DNA from: Microbacterium sp. MYb45
Lineage (GTDB): Bacteria; Actinomycetota; Actinomycetes; Actinomycetales; Microbacteriaceae
DNA length: 64,000 nt
Direction of reading: 5' to 3'
Assembly: GCF_002979655.1 (NCBI RefSeq)
Contig: NZ_PCPG01000017.1
Location: 21,216 to 85,215, forward strand
Shown: positions 43,179 to 52,088 of the stretch, piece by piece
How positions within the stretch are numbered: position 1 is the stretch's first letter
Layout of the letters: each line of letters opens with the position of its first letter
Program-made: the position numbers and the translations under genes
Notes under the pieces: generated by a model
The model's database searches: none
Told to the model about the DNA's origin: nothing
What the model saw: the letters and a program-made list of their open reading frames with translations, nothing else

Positions 43179-43526
43179 TCAGGGGATGTCGTCGACCTCG
43201 CCGTGCGGGATGATCGCGGCACGGTAGCGCTCGACGAGTTCACGCCATCCGAATCCCTCGGTGTACTCGTGCTCGTAGACGGCCTCGGTGAAGTGCCACA
43301 GCAGGTACGGATGCGCGCCGAGGCCGTACAGCGTCCCGTAGTCGCGGTTCACGAAAGCAGTGCGCTCCTCGGGCGTCAGCATCCGGTCGTCGGTGACCGC
43401 ATCGGGTCCCGCTCCCCCGGCGAGCCAGCCGTCGACGAACCCCGCGGTGTCGGCGACGTAGGCGTTCACGTTCGCGGTGCTCATCTCGACGGCGCGGATG
43501 AACTTGTTCATCATGTACCGACTCAC
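43179..43526 (-). CDS. LigA-like small subunit of a class III extradiol dioxygenase
   Basis: A 115-residue helical subunit of the LigAB type. RYMMNKFIRAVEMSTANVNA and DYGTLYGLGAHPYLLWHFTE are typical of the alpha subunit that caps the active site of protocatechuate/gallate-type ring-cleaving dioxygenases. The start is GTG at 43526, overlapping the catalytic-subunit stop as GTGA, with GGAGG upstream. Last gene of a five-gene operon. A short final tail HGEVDDIP follows. Confidence 0.85.
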   Translation of the reverse strand: MSRYMMNKFIRAVEMSTANVNAYVADTAGFVDGWLAGGAGPDAVTDDRMLTPEERTAFVNRDYGTLYGLGAHPYLLWHFTEAVYEHEYTEGFGWRELVERYRAAIIPHGEVDDIP

Positions 43527-44365
43527 GATGCGGCCCTCCATAGGAAGAACGGACTGGATGCGAAGCGCGAGGTCGTGGCCTCGGCGAGTTCGGCCGGACG
43601 CCCCTGCATCGCGGCGAGTGCGGCAACGATGTTCACGTACTGGTAGGTGACGTTGCCGGCGGCCATGATGCGGTCGTAGCGGCATCCGGCGATCGCGCCG
43701 TCGAGGTCGCCGTCGCGCATCCACGCCACCGCCTCGGCGTCGAACTCCGGGTCGGGTGAGCCGTTGAACGTGCGCGGCCCGCCGACATCCGTGGCCATGT
43801 GCCCCGAGGTGAGCAGCCCCACCCTGGCGTCGCTCTCCCACGACTCGACCGCGGTGCGCAGATGATGGCCGAGCGCGGCGAAGCGTGCGGCGGTCGGCAG
43901 CGGCGGCAGGATCGAGTTCGCGTGGATCGGCACGATCGGCAGGTCGAGCTCTGGGCGCACGTACTGCAGCGGCAGCACGAAGCTGTGGTCGAGCCGCCAC
44001 TCGTGCGAGACCGAGAAGTCGATCGTCTCGGGCAGCACCTCGCGGCCGGTGATCTGCGTCGCCAGCTCCGGGTCGCCGGTCAGCTCGGCGTACTCCATGC
44101 CGAACGTGCGCACCTCGTTCTCGTAAGTGCCGTGGTACGACGCGGCCTTGCCGACGATGAACGCGGGCGAGTTGTCGGAGAAGAACTGCCGCACATGGTC
44201 GGTGCCGAGCACGATGAGCGTGTCGACACCGGCATCCGAGATCGCCTCGCGGATGCGACGGAAGTTCGCCTCGACCTGGACGAGATCGTCGGGCATCGGC
44301 TCCCGCATCGCCCGCCACAGCAGCGGGTTGTGCGGGGTCGCCGCGGCCATCACCAGTTCAGCCAC
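43523..44365 (-). CDS. LigB-like catalytic subunit of a class III extradiol dioxygenase
   Basis: A 280-residue iron(II) ring-cleaving dioxygenase subunit. AAATPHNPLL supplies an iron-ligand His near residue 12, GTDHVRQFFSDNSPAF a second region and LLTSGHMATDVGG the catalytic-base His region. It would open a catechol-like ring next to a hydroxyl pair. The true aromatic substrate is unknown: protocatechuate, gallate and heterocyclic diols are all possible. It lies 21 bases after the amidohydrolase gene and is coupled to the small subunit. No ring-hydroxylating gene is in the window. Confidence 0.85.
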   Translation of the reverse strand: MAELVMAAATPHNPLLWRAMREPMPDDLVQVEANFRRIREAISDAGVDTLIVLGTDHVRQFFSDNSPAFIVGKAASYHGTYENEVRTFGMEYAELTGDPELATQITGREVLPETIDFSVSHEWRLDHSFVLPLQYVRPELDLPIVPIHANSILPPLPTAARFAALGHHLRTAVESWESDARVGLLTSGHMATDVGGPRTFNGSPDPEFDAEAVAWMRDGDLDGAIAGCRYDRIMAAGNVTYQYVNIVAALAAMQGRPAELAEATTSRFASSPFFLWRAAS

Positions 44366-44386
44366 GATCGGCTCCTTCCTTGCCGC

Positions 44387-45250
44387 TCACAGCCGGAACA
44401 GCTTGCGTGCGTTGTCGAGCAGGATCTTCCGGCGCGACTCCTCCTTGAGGCCGAGCTCGTCGAACTCGGCCATCCAGCGATCCGCGGTCATCACGGGCCA
44501 GTCCGATCCGAACAGCACCCGGTCGGAGATCAGCGAGTCGGCGTAGCGGACCACCTCGGGCGGCAGGTACTTCGGCGCCCAGCCGGAGAGGTCGAGGTAC
44601 ACGTTCGACTTGTGCCACACCATCGCCAGGTTCTCGAGGTGCCACGGCCAGGCCGGGTGCGCGCTGATGATGTTCAGCTCGGGGAACTCGGCCGCCACAT
44701 CGTCGATGTACGGCACGGGCCGGGCGTTCTCGAGGCGATAGCCGCCACCGCCGGGGGTGCCGGCACCGGCGCCGGGGAAGCCGGAGTGGAACATGACCAC
44801 GAGTCCGAGCTCGGCGCAGGTCTCCCAGATCGGGAAGAAGCGCCGGTCGTTCGCGAGGAACTTCTGCCGCGACGGGTTCAGCTCTCCGACGCCCTTGATG
44901 CCGTACTCCGCGTGCATCCGACGGATCTCGGCGACCGCCGCTTCGCCCTTCCACGGATCGATGCCGGCGAACGCGAGGAACACATCCGGGTGGTCCTGCT
45001 GCGCCTTGCCGAGGAGGTCGTTGGGCGCACCCTTGATGCCGCTCGTCGTCTCGGAGTCGGAGTTCACGATCACGGCCATCATCTTGCGGTCGCGGTACTG
45101 GTCGGCCTGCTCGGCGAACGACACGACCGGCCGTTCGCGCCCGAAGTGCGCCGACATCTGCGAGTGCCGCTGGCCCATCGCCGCGATGAACTCCTCGGTC
45201 TGCGGGTGGGTGTGGACGTCGATCGCGACGAGGTCGTCGATGCCGGGCAT
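44387..45250 (-). CDS. Amidohydrolase-2 family enzyme (ACMSD-like)
   Basis: A 287-residue metal-dependent TIM-barrel hydrolase or decarboxylase. The metal motif AIDVHTHPQTEEF, a mid HSGFPG, the SAHPAWPWHLE segment and LFGSDWPVMTADRW are all family marks. Members act on ring-fission products, for example as decarboxylases or hydrolases of 4-oxalomesaconate-type compounds. Its ATG overlaps the CoA-transferase stop by one base. The role here is probably processing of the dioxygenase product, inferred from position. Confidence 0.88.
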   Translation of the reverse strand: MPGIDDLVAIDVHTHPQTEEFIAAMGQRHSQMSAHFGRERPVVSFAEQADQYRDRKMMAVIVNSDSETTSGIKGAPNDLLGKAQQDHPDVFLAFAGIDPWKGEAAVAEIRRMHAEYGIKGVGELNPSRQKFLANDRRFFPIWETCAELGLVVMFHSGFPGAGAGTPGGGGYRLENARPVPYIDDVAAEFPELNIISAHPAWPWHLENLAMVWHKSNVYLDLSGWAPKYLPPEVVRYADSLISDRVLFGSDWPVMTADRWMAEFDELGLKEESRRKILLDNARKLFRL

Positions 45251-46449
45251 CAGGCAGCCCCTTCCTTCGCTGGTGCGGGTTCGGTGTCTGCGGATTCGGA
45301 TGCGGGGCGCAGTCCGGTGATCGCCTCGGTGTCGGCGCCGAGCCCCGGGGCGTAGCGCAGCTCGGGACGCCCGGATCGCTGGAATCGGATGCTGGGCACG
45401 GGCACGCGCAGCGCGCCATCCGGGCCCTCGATCTCTTCCACCAACCCCATGCTCGCGATCTGCGGATCGTCGAACAGGTCGCCCATCGTGTTCAGCGGGC
45501 CGTGCGGGATGTCGTGCGCGGCGAGCCGGTCGAGCCAGTACTGGCGGGGTCGGGTGGCGGCGATCTCCTTGAGCACCACGTCGAGCTCGTCATAGTTGCG
45601 CACGCGCCCCTCGCGCGTAGAGAACCGCGGGTCGTCGGCGAGGTCGGGCCGCTCCAGCACATCGAGCAGCCCGGTCCAGAACTTCTCGGGCACCGACATG
45701 TGGATCACGAACGCCTTGTCGTCCGACCCCCGGCAGGCGTAGGCCTGGGCGCGGCGGGGTCGCGAGTCGGGAGACGAGACCTGGCCGGTCTCGAGGAACG
45801 CCGAAGCCGACTCGGTGAGGAAGTCGAGCAGCGCGCCGACCATCGTGACCTCGACGTGCTCCCCCACCCCGCTGACATCGCGGGCGTGGAGGGCGGCGAG
45901 CACCGCCTGCACGGCCGACATCCCCGACAGCAGATCGGAGAACGCCGGCCCGAGCGGACGGATCGTGGATGCCGGGACGACCTGGCTGTACATGCCGCCG
46001 GTCGCCGAGATCACGGTGTCGTACGCGGGGCGCTTCGCGGCGGGTCCGGTCGGCCCGAAGCCGGTGATCGAACACGTGATCACGCGCGGGTTGCGAGCGT
46101 GCAGTGCCTCGGGGCCGAAGCCGAGCCGCTCGGCCACGCCGGGGCGGAAGTTGTCGAGCACGATATCGGCATCGTCGACCAGGCCGAACAGGGCCGCGAG
46201 CCCCTCGGTGGTCTTGAGGTCGAGGACGACGCCGCGCTTGCCGCGGTTGTAAGCGGCGAACTGCGGGCTCATCGTCGCCCGCCCCTCCCAGCGGCGCATC
46301 GGGTCACCCTCGGGCGACTCGACCTTGACGACGTCGGCGCCGAGGTCGGCGAGCAGCTTGGCCGCGAACGGACCCGAGATGTACTGGCCCAGCTCGACCA
46401 CTCGGATCCCGGCCAGCGCTCCGGCGCCCGGCGATGCAGTACTCGTCAC
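45250..46449 (-). CDS. Type III (CaiB/BaiF) CoA-transferase
   Basis: A 399-residue CoA-transferase moving CoA between carboxylic acids. The N-terminus GIRVVELGQYISGPFAAKLL, with LGADVVKVESPEGDPMRRWE and YNRGKRGVVLDLKT, is diagnostic. The GTG start follows GAGGAGACC. It would activate an acid made in the pathway. The length matches the family. Second gene of the operon. Confidence 0.93.
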   Translation of the reverse strand: MTSTASPGAGALAGIRVVELGQYISGPFAAKLLADLGADVVKVESPEGDPMRRWEGRATMSPQFAAYNRGKRGVVLDLKTTEGLAALFGLVDDADIVLDNFRPGVAERLGFGPEALHARNPRVITCSITGFGPTGPAAKRPAYDTVISATGGMYSQVVPASTIRPLGPAFSDLLSGMSAVQAVLAALHARDVSGVGEHVEVTMVGALLDFLTESASAFLETGQVSSPDSRPRRAQAYACRGSDDKAFVIHMSVPEKFWTGLLDVLERPDLADDPRFSTREGRVRNYDELDVVLKEIAATRPRQYWLDRLAAHDIPHGPLNTMGDLFDDPQIASMGLVEEIEGPDGALRVPVPSIRFQRSGRPELRYAPGLGADTEAITGLRPASESADTEPAPAKEGAA

Positions 46450-46479
46450 TTCTGGTCTCCTCTTCGATACCGAGGGTGG

Positions 46480-47484
46480 TCAGCGCACATCGACGACGAC
46501 CTTCCCGTCGCCCTTGCGGGGAAAGTCGCGATACGCCGTGGCGATGTCGTCCAGCGCGTAGCGGGTGCCGACGAGCGAGGGCAGCGCCCCCGACCCGGCG
46601 AGCGCGAGCGCTTCGGCCACGTCGGCGTAGCGCGCACTGGCGACACCCGACAGCTGCTTGCGGCGCAGGTAGAAGTCGCGGGCGTCGATGCGGAGATCGC
46701 TGTCGACGGATGCCGCACAGAACACGGCCCGACCGCCCCAGCGGAGCGCGGAGATCCCGGCGCTGAGGGTGGGGGCATGCCCGGACACGTCGAGCACGAC
46801 GTCGAAACCCTCTCCCCCGTCGAGTGCGGATGCGAGGGCGGCAGCATCCGATGCCTGGATGATCTGCTCGTCGCCGAGGGGGGCGATGGCGCGGCGTGAC
46901 GCCGCGACCACGTCGGCGCCGCGGGCGAGGGCGATGGCGACCGCGGCTCGTCCGAGCGTGCCGCCGGCGCCCGTGATCAGCACCCGGTCGTCTGCGGCGA
47001 GCGCGACGGTGCGGGCGGCGTTGATGACGATCGAGGCGCTGTGGACCAGCGCGGTCGCCTGCGCGGCGTCGAGTCCGTGGCGGTCGATCGCGTTGCGGGC
47101 GGGGACGGTGACGAACTCGGCCGCTCCGCCGTCGCGGTGCACCCCGATGACGGTCTGCGCCGGGCAGTTCGCCTCGTCTCCGGCCAGGCAGTGCGCGCAG
47201 GTGCCGCAGGCGATGTTCGGCTTGACGACGACGGCCTGGCCGATGCGCCTCCGGTCGACCCCGGCGCCGACGGCGACGATCTCGCCGGCCGGGTCGATGC
47301 CGAGGATGCGGGGGAGCTGCGCCTGCGCTCCCGGCCCGATGCCGGCGATGACGTTGAGGTCGAGCTGGTTCACGCCGACGGTGTCGACGCGCACGAGCAC
47401 TTCGCCCTCCCCGGGCGTCGGCTCGGCCGTCTCCTGGACGGTCAACCCGTCCAAGTCATGACGGCTCAGCACGGCGGCACGCAT
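46480..47484 (-). CDS. Medium-chain alcohol dehydrogenase/quinone reductase-like
   Basis: A 334-residue MDR-family oxidoreductase. GVNQLDLNVIAG and ACGTCAHCLAGDEANCP (structural-zinc Cys set) mark a zinc-type ADH. GAGGTLGRAAVAIALARGAD is the NAD(P) site. The start at 47484 is chosen because it begins the fold; a start 15 codons upstream would overlap the operator. It is the first gene of the dioxygenase operon, behind two 13-bp inverted repeats shared with other units of the island. Confidence 0.9.
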   Translation of the reverse strand: MRAAVLSRHDLDGLTVQETAEPTPGEGEVLVRVDTVGVNQLDLNVIAGIGPGAQAQLPRILGIDPAGEIVAVGAGVDRRRIGQAVVVKPNIACGTCAHCLAGDEANCPAQTVIGVHRDGGAAEFVTVPARNAIDRHGLDAAQATALVHSASIVINAARTVALAADDRVLITGAGGTLGRAAVAIALARGADVVAASRRAIAPLGDEQIIQASDAAALASALDGGEGFDVVLDVSGHAPTLSAGISALRWGGRAVFCAASVDSDLRIDARDFYLRRKQLSGVASARYADVAEALALAGSGALPSLVGTRYALDDIATAYRDFPRKGDGKVVVDVR

Positions 47485-47514
47485 CTTCACCTCTTCATCG
47501 CGGGAATCTGTTTG

Positions 47515-47527
47515 GGATACTGTATCC
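47515..47527. promoter_or_regulatory. Island operator copy 1 (GGATAC-T-GTATCC)
   Basis: A perfect 13-bp inverted repeat 31 bases upstream of the alcohol dehydrogenase start. Related copies lie at 47601, 55530, 55554 and 63781. Confidence 0.72.
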
Positions 47528-47600
47528 AATTTTCATCACGGCCGTCTAGACCCTGTTCGAGCACGATATCCCGCAAAGCATGGACACCGGATTCCAAATT

Positions 47601-47613
47601 GGATACCGTATCC
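47601..47613. promoter_or_regulatory. Island operator copy 2 (GGATAC-C-GTATCC)
   Basis: A perfect 13-bp inverted repeat, flanked by TT and CAA, 65 bases before the binding-protein gene transcribed rightwards. With copy 1 it brackets the divergent promoter region. Confidence 0.72.
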
Positions 47614-47677
47614 CAAAATCCGCGTGAGGCGCCCCACTCCACGGAGGAGTCGCACGCACTTGCCCGAATGGAGAGTC

Positions 47678-48754
47678 ATGCGCACGACACGAAACAGACT
47701 CGGCATCGCCGTGGTCGGAGGAGCCGCAGCACTGACGCTGCTGGCCGCCTGCGCCTCGCCGACACCGACACCGGCAGAGCCCGTCGACCTCGGCGACGGC
47801 GAACCCGGAGCCGCCGAAGACACCGACATCACGGTGGCCATCCCCTTCCCCGACATCACGATGTACTCGATGTTCACCCTCGCGAGCGACCTCGGCTACT
47901 ACGAAGAGGAGGGCCTCACCGTCGAGGTCATCACCGCCGACAACGTCACGGCCGCGGTCGCCAGTGGCAGCGCCGACATCGGCGTCGAATCCACCGGCAC
48001 CGTGATCGACGCCATCCGCGGCGGCGTCGAGATCGACCTGGTCTCCGGTCACTACTGCCGGCAGAACTTCGACTTCGCGGTGCAGTCCGACGTGAAGAGC
48101 GTCGACGATCTGGACGGCACCTCGATCGTGCTCGCCGGAACCCCCGGCGACCCCGCCGAGTTCCAGCGGGCGCAGGTGTTGAAGGAGGAGGGCTGGGACG
48201 TCTCGTCGATCAACGCCGAGGTCGTCTACCCGGGCCCGGGCTCGGAGTCGTGGACGGAGTTCTTCGTCAACGACAAGATCAGCCTGCAGCCGTTCTATGC
48301 CGACGACCGGGCCGCCCTCGAGGCGCACGGCGCGAACATCGTCGTGGAGTCGCTGCGCAACTGGGCCAACGACGTGCAGATCGCCGGCACCCAGTGGGCG
48401 CAGGAGAACCCGAACACCCTCGTCCGGTTCCTGCGCGCCACGCTCAAGGGCACCGACTTCATGACGGCACCCGCACCCGGCGAGTTCCCCGAGAACGCGG
48501 AGGAGGCACTGGACATCTACGAGGCCAACGACTTCGACGTCGCGGAGCTGCGGGAGTCGGACAGCGTCTGGATCCTCGACGGCCACCTCGCCTGCCCGAA
48601 CCTGTACTTCGACGGCGAGGCGTGGGACACCACCATCGAGACGCAGAAGCTCGAGCCGCTCGAGTTCGACGACGAGCAGCTCGTGTACCTCCGCAAGGCG
48701 CACGATCTCCTGGGCCTCGACAACGAGGGGCCTGCGACGCTGACGTACCCGTGA
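47678..48754 (+). CDS. NitT/TauT-type ABC substrate-binding lipoprotein
   Basis: A 358-residue lipoprotein with lipobox LLAAC near residue 22. It resembles SsuA/ThiY/NMT1-type binding proteins: SDLGYYEEEGLTVEVITADN, then VASGSADIGVESTGTVIDAI. These bind small anionic or heterocyclic compounds such as sulfonates, nitrate, pyrimidines or aromatic acids. The permeases and ATPase are encoded at 49561-52048 on the other strand. The start at 47678 begins the signal peptide. It is divergent from the dioxygenase operon and probably binds the pathway substrate. Confidence 0.88.
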   Translation: MRTTRNRLGIAVVGGAAALTLLAACASPTPTPAEPVDLGDGEPGAAEDTDITVAIPFPDITMYSMFTLASDLGYYEEEGLTVEVITADNVTAAVASGSADIGVESTGTVIDAIRGGVEIDLVSGHYCRQNFDFAVQSDVKSVDDLDGTSIVLAGTPGDPAEFQRAQVLKEEGWDVSSINAEVVYPGPGSESWTEFFVNDKISLQPFYADDRAALEAHGANIVVESLRNWANDVQIAGTQWAQENPNTLVRFLRATLKGTDFMTAPAPGEFPENAEEALDIYEANDFDVAELRESDSVWILDGHLACPNLYFDGEAWDTTIETQKLEPLEFDDEQLVYLRKAHDLLGLDNEGPATLTYP

Positions 48755-48764
48755 CCCGCTGAGT

Positions 48765-48813
48765 CACACGAGAGGCCCCACCGTTGCGCATGGCGGTGGG
48801 GCCTCTTCGTGTG
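48765..48813 (+). terminator. Strong hairpin terminator
   Basis: An inner 12-bp stem (GAGGCCCCACCG at 48772-48783 and its complement at 48794-48805) is extended by CACACGA/TCGTGTG, separated from the inner stem by a single unpaired T, 10 bases after the binding-protein stop. Confidence 0.85.
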
Positions 48814-48822
48814 TAGATGATG

Positions 48823-48847
48823 CAAACCGATCAGTTTGATCGTTTGG
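48823..48847 (+). promoter_or_regulatory. Candidate antitoxin operator
   Basis: CAAACCGATCA and TTGATCGTTTG form an imperfect inverted repeat 12 bases before the antitoxin start. Phd/YefM antitoxins usually repress their own operon at such sites. Confidence 0.5.
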
Positions 48848-48859
48848 TACCATAAGTCC

Positions 48860-49129
48860 ATGACTGATGTGCTGCCCGTCTCCGATGCCAAGCGTCAGCT
48901 CGGCGCGCTCGTCGATCGCGCCCACCTCACGCACGAGCCCGTGTTCCTGTCCCGCCGAGGGCGCCGCGTCGTGGCCATCGTCGACGCGGATGAATTCGAT
49001 CGCCTTCGCGAGATCGCCGAGGACGCCGAGGACGCGGCCGCCGCCGTGGCAGCACGCCGCGAAGCTGCGGAGACCGAATCGCTCCCCGTGCCCTGGGAGG
49101 AAGTGAAGGCGGAACTGGGGCTCGTGTGA
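48860..49129 (+). CDS. Phd/YefM-type antitoxin
   Basis: An 89-residue type II antitoxin. The N-terminal dimerisation and DNA-binding fold VLPVSDAKRQLGALVDRAHL, then PVFLSRRGRRVVAIVDADEF, matches Phd/YefM. The acidic C-terminal helix neutralises the toxin. The start at 48860 excludes an eight-residue extension. It overlaps the toxin gene by four bases (GTGA). Confidence 0.92.
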   Translation: MTDVLPVSDAKRQLGALVDRAHLTHEPVFLSRRGRRVVAIVDADEFDRLREIAEDAEDAAAAVAARREAAETESLPVPWEEVKAELGLV

Positions 49130-49383
49130 GCTACCGGATCGACATCGCGGCGCCGGCACAGCGGCAGTTGCGGAAGCTGGATCCGCAGGCCCGGCGCCGA
49201 CTTCAGGCAGCGATCGAACTCCTCGCCGAAGAACCTCGACCGCCTGCGGCGAAGATGCTCGTCAACAGCGATGGCGCGTGGCGCGTCCGCGTGGGGGATT
49301 ACCGTTTGATCTACGACATCGAAGACGATCGCCTGGTCGTGCTCGTCCTCGCCGCCGGGCATCGCCGCGAGATCTACCGCTGA
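49126..49383 (+). CDS. RelE/ParE-family toxin
   Basis: An 85-residue toxin of the RelE/ParE superfamily. YRIDIAAPAQRQLRKLDPQA and WRVRVGDYRLIYDIEDDRLV, ending AGHRREIYR, are the standard fold marks of RelE-type ribosome-dependent mRNA interferases. The start is GTG at 49126. It is coupled to the antitoxin. The pair sits between a transporter's binding-protein gene and its permease genes, suggesting insertion there. Confidence 0.92.
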   Translation: MSYRIDIAAPAQRQLRKLDPQARRRLQAAIELLAEEPRPPAAKMLVNSDGAWRVRVGDYRLIYDIEDDRLVVLVLAAGHRREIYR

Positions 49384-49506
49384 GCGAGTAGCCCTACGAC
49401 CCCGGCGGGATAGAGGGGCAGCGCCTCGGCATCGTCATCGCCTTCACCCGGATGTGGCTTCGATCGATCGGCACCCGGCAACGCTACCCCGTGCCCGCCG
49501 AACAGA

Positions 49507-49540
49507 CCCGGCCCCCGTCGCGCATGAGACGGGGGCCGGG
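49507..49540. terminator. Bidirectional hairpin terminator
   Basis: A perfect 13-bp stem (CCCGGCCCCCGTC at 49507-49519, complement at 49528-49540) with an eight-base loop, between the toxin gene and the convergent permease operon. Confidence 0.82.
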
Positions 49541-49560
49541 AGTCGGGAGTCGGCGCGGGG

Positions 49561-50394
49561 TCAGCCGACGATCTTGCGCTCGTCGTACCAGGGCGCGAGC
49601 CGGCGGCGGAGCACGGAGATGAGCAGCAGCGTGAGGTTGGCAATGATGACCATCACCACGACCATCGCGATGGCCTCGTCCATCCGGAACTGGTACGCGG
49701 CGAATTCGAGCAGGTGGCCGAGGCCGCCGGTGCCGCCGAGGAACTCGCCGAGCACCTCACCCGTGAACCCGAGGGCCGCACCGCGCTGGATGCCGGAGAG
49801 GCTGTAGGGCAGCGTCGCGGGGAAGATCACCTTCCACCCGAGGCCGATTCCCTTCGCGCCGTAGACCCGGGCCGCGTTGACGAGCGAGGGGTTCACCGTG
49901 ACCGCACCCTCCATCGTGTTCAGCAGGATCGGGAACACCGCGAGCAGGATCACCAGCGCGATCTTCGACTCGCTGCCGAGTCCGAGCCCGAGGATGAACA
50001 GCGGCGCGAGCGCGACTTTGGGCGTCGAGTACAGCACCCACAGGAACGGCGCGACCATGAAGCGCAGCACCGGCGACCAGCCGACCGCGAGACCGACGAC
50101 CACACCGACGACGATCGCGATCGCGAGGCCGATCAGCAGGTTGGTGACGCTGAACGCGAAGGCGCTCCAGAACTCCGGGTCGACCATGAGCTGCCCGAAC
50201 GCGACAGCCACCGCGGTCGGTGCGGGCAGGAACGCCTCGGGGATCCAGTGGAACCAACTGACGGCCGCCTCCCACAGGAGCAGCACCGCGGCGATCACTC
50301 CGATCAGGAGCAGCGTCCACTTGCCCTCGCCCGCGCGCACCACACGCCGCGGCCGCACGATGCGGACGGTTCCGGTTGCCGAGACGACGCTCAT
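49561..50394 (-). CDS. NitT/TauT-type ABC permease 1
   Basis: A 277-residue membrane subunit of the SsuC/TauC type with about six helices. The EAA-like loop NAARVYGAKGIGLGWKVIFP, then ATLPYSLSGIQRGAALGF, contacts the ATPase. The ATG at 50394 overlaps the upstream permease stop as ATGA. Last gene of the six-gene operon beginning at 55448. Two non-identical permease genes suggest a heterodimeric channel. Confidence 0.92.
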   Translation of the reverse strand: MSVVSATGTVRIVRPRRVVRAGEGKWTLLLIGVIAAVLLLWEAAVSWFHWIPEAFLPAPTAVAVAFGQLMVDPEFWSAFAFSVTNLLIGLAIAIVVGVVVGLAVGWSPVLRFMVAPFLWVLYSTPKVALAPLFILGLGLGSESKIALVILLAVFPILLNTMEGAVTVNPSLVNAARVYGAKGIGLGWKVIFPATLPYSLSGIQRGAALGFTGEVLGEFLGGTGGLGHLLEFAAYQFRMDEAIAMVVVMVIIANLTLLLISVLRRRLAPWYDERKIVG

Positions 50395-51224
50395 CGCTTG
50401 CCTTTCCTCGTCCACGGCGCGACTCCGCGCTCGATGGCCGTGACCACCTGGGTCATGCCCACGCTCCACAGCACGACCACCGCGATCGCGGCGAACGCCT
50501 GGTCGGTCTGATAGGTGTTCGAGGCGCGGATGATGAGCGCGCCCATGCCGCTCGACGAACCGGCGAGCTCGGCCACGACCATGCCGATCGTGGCGAGCAC
50601 GACCGCCTGCCGCAGGCCCGCGAACAGGAACGGCACCGTCGACGGCAGGTACACCGAGCGGTAGAGCCGCATCCGACCGGCGCCGTAGACGCGGGCGGCG
50701 CGGATGATCGAGGGGTTCGTGGTGCGCATGCCGGCGGCGACATTCAACAGGATCGGGAAGATCGCGCTGATCGTCACGAGGAAGATCACCGGACCGATGC
50801 CGAAGCCGAACCACGCCTTCGCGAGCGGCTGATAGGCGATCGACGGCGTCGCGTAGATCGTCCAGGCGATCGGGCCGATCACCCGGTCGACCGGAAGCGA
50901 GGCACCCATGAGAAGCCCGACCGGGATGCCGACGACCACCGCGAGCGCGAAACCGGTCAACCACGCCTGCACCGAGATGCCGGCGTTGGCGGCGAGCGAG
51001 CCGTTCGCGACGATCTCGCCGAAGCCCTGTGCGATGGCGAGAGGCGGAGGGAGGAAGACCGGGCTGATCCACCCGAAGACCCCCACCACGAGCTGCCACA
51101 GCACGAGGAGGATGACGACCTCGATCGCGATGACCGCGGCCTTGCCTCGGGCGCTCAGGCCGGCGAGCCAGGCCGCGACACCACCCCTGCCGAGGTTGGG
51201 CCCGGTGGCGAGGAGCGCGGTCAT
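50391..51224 (-). CDS. NitT/TauT-type ABC permease 2
   Basis: A 277-residue permease related to its neighbour, with the loop RAARVYGAGRMRLYRSVYLP followed by STVPFLFAGLRQAVVLATIG. It starts with a long helix after GKAAVIAIEV. It overlaps the ATPase gene by four bases. It presumably pairs with permease 1. Confidence 0.92.
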   Translation of the reverse strand: MTALLATGPNLGRGGVAAWLAGLSARGKAAVIAIEVVILLVLWQLVVGVFGWISPVFLPPPLAIAQGFGEIVANGSLAANAGISVQAWLTGFALAVVVGIPVGLLMGASLPVDRVIGPIAWTIYATPSIAYQPLAKAWFGFGIGPVIFLVTISAIFPILLNVAAGMRTTNPSIIRAARVYGAGRMRLYRSVYLPSTVPFLFAGLRQAVVLATIGMVVAELAGSSSGMGALIIRASNTYQTDQAFAAIAVVVLWSVGMTQVVTAIERGVAPWTRKGKR

Positions 51225-52048
51225 TTCGACACCGCTGCCGCCGTCGCCTCACCCTCCAGCGCCTCCCAGAGGTGGTCGCGGAGTTCGAGGAAACGCGGAT
51301 CGTGCTGCACAGACCGCTCCGACCGCGGGCGTGGGATGCCGGTGGTGATGATCTCTTTGATCGCGCCGGGGTGGCTCTTGAACACGACGATGCGGTCGCC
51401 GAGGAGGATCGCCTCCTCGATCGAGTGCGTGATGAAGAGGACGGTCTTGCCCGTCGCCTCGATGAGCTTCTCGATCTCGTCGCGCATCACCTCACGGGTG
51501 AGGGCGTCGACGGCGCCGAGCGGCTCGTCCATCAGCAGGATGCGGGGTTCCGCGACGAACGCGCGGGCGAGACCCACGCGCTGCTGCATGCCGCCGGAGA
51601 GCTCGCGGGGATACGACGACTCGAACCCCTTGAGGCCCACCATGTCGATGGCCTCCTGCACCTTCGCCCGCCAGTCGGCGGTGCGCAGGCCCTTCTGCAT
51701 CTCGAGCCCGAACTTGACGTTGTCGAACACGGTGCGCCAGGGCAGCAGTGCGTAGTCCTGGAAGACCACGGCCCGGTCGGGTCCGGGACCATGCACCTCC
51801 ATGCCGTCGACGAGGACCGAGCCGGTGCTCGGCGCGACGAGGCCGGCGATGACGTTCATGAACGTCGTCTTTCCGCACCCCGACGGGCCGAGCACCGTGA
51901 TGAACTCGCCTTCGAACACGTCGAGGTCGACGTCCTCGATGGCTATCAGCTTCTTTCCCGTCCGCGCGACGTCGTAGCTCACCGAGAGTCCGGTGACCGA
52001 GATCAGCGGATCCGCCGAGTCCCGTGCGGTGTCGTTCACGTCAGTCAT
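51221..52048 (-). CDS. NitT/TauT-type ABC ATPase
   Basis: A 275-residue ATPase powering the importer. Walker A GPSGCGKT, the Q-loop VVFQDYALLPW, signature LSGGMQQRV and Walker B RILLMDEPLGAVD are intact, and the switch His is in LFITHSIEEAI. The length is typical of SsuB/TauB proteins. It lies 40 bases after the LLM oxidoreductase gene. Confidence 0.95.
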   Translation of the reverse strand: MTDVNDTARDSADPLISVTGLSVSYDVARTGKKLIAIEDVDLDVFEGEFITVLGPSGCGKTTFMNVIAGLVAPSTGSVLVDGMEVHGPGPDRAVVFQDYALLPWRTVFDNVKFGLEMQKGLRTADWRAKVQEAIDMVGLKGFESSYPRELSGGMQQRVGLARAFVAEPRILLMDEPLGAVDALTREVMRDEIEKLIEATGKTVLFITHSIEEAILLGDRIVVFKSHPGAIKEIITTGIPRPRSERSVQHDPRFLELRDHLWEALEGEATAAAVSK

Positions 52049-52088
52049 CGTCGACCTCTCGTCTCATCGCCGCGCGCCGGTGCGCGGC

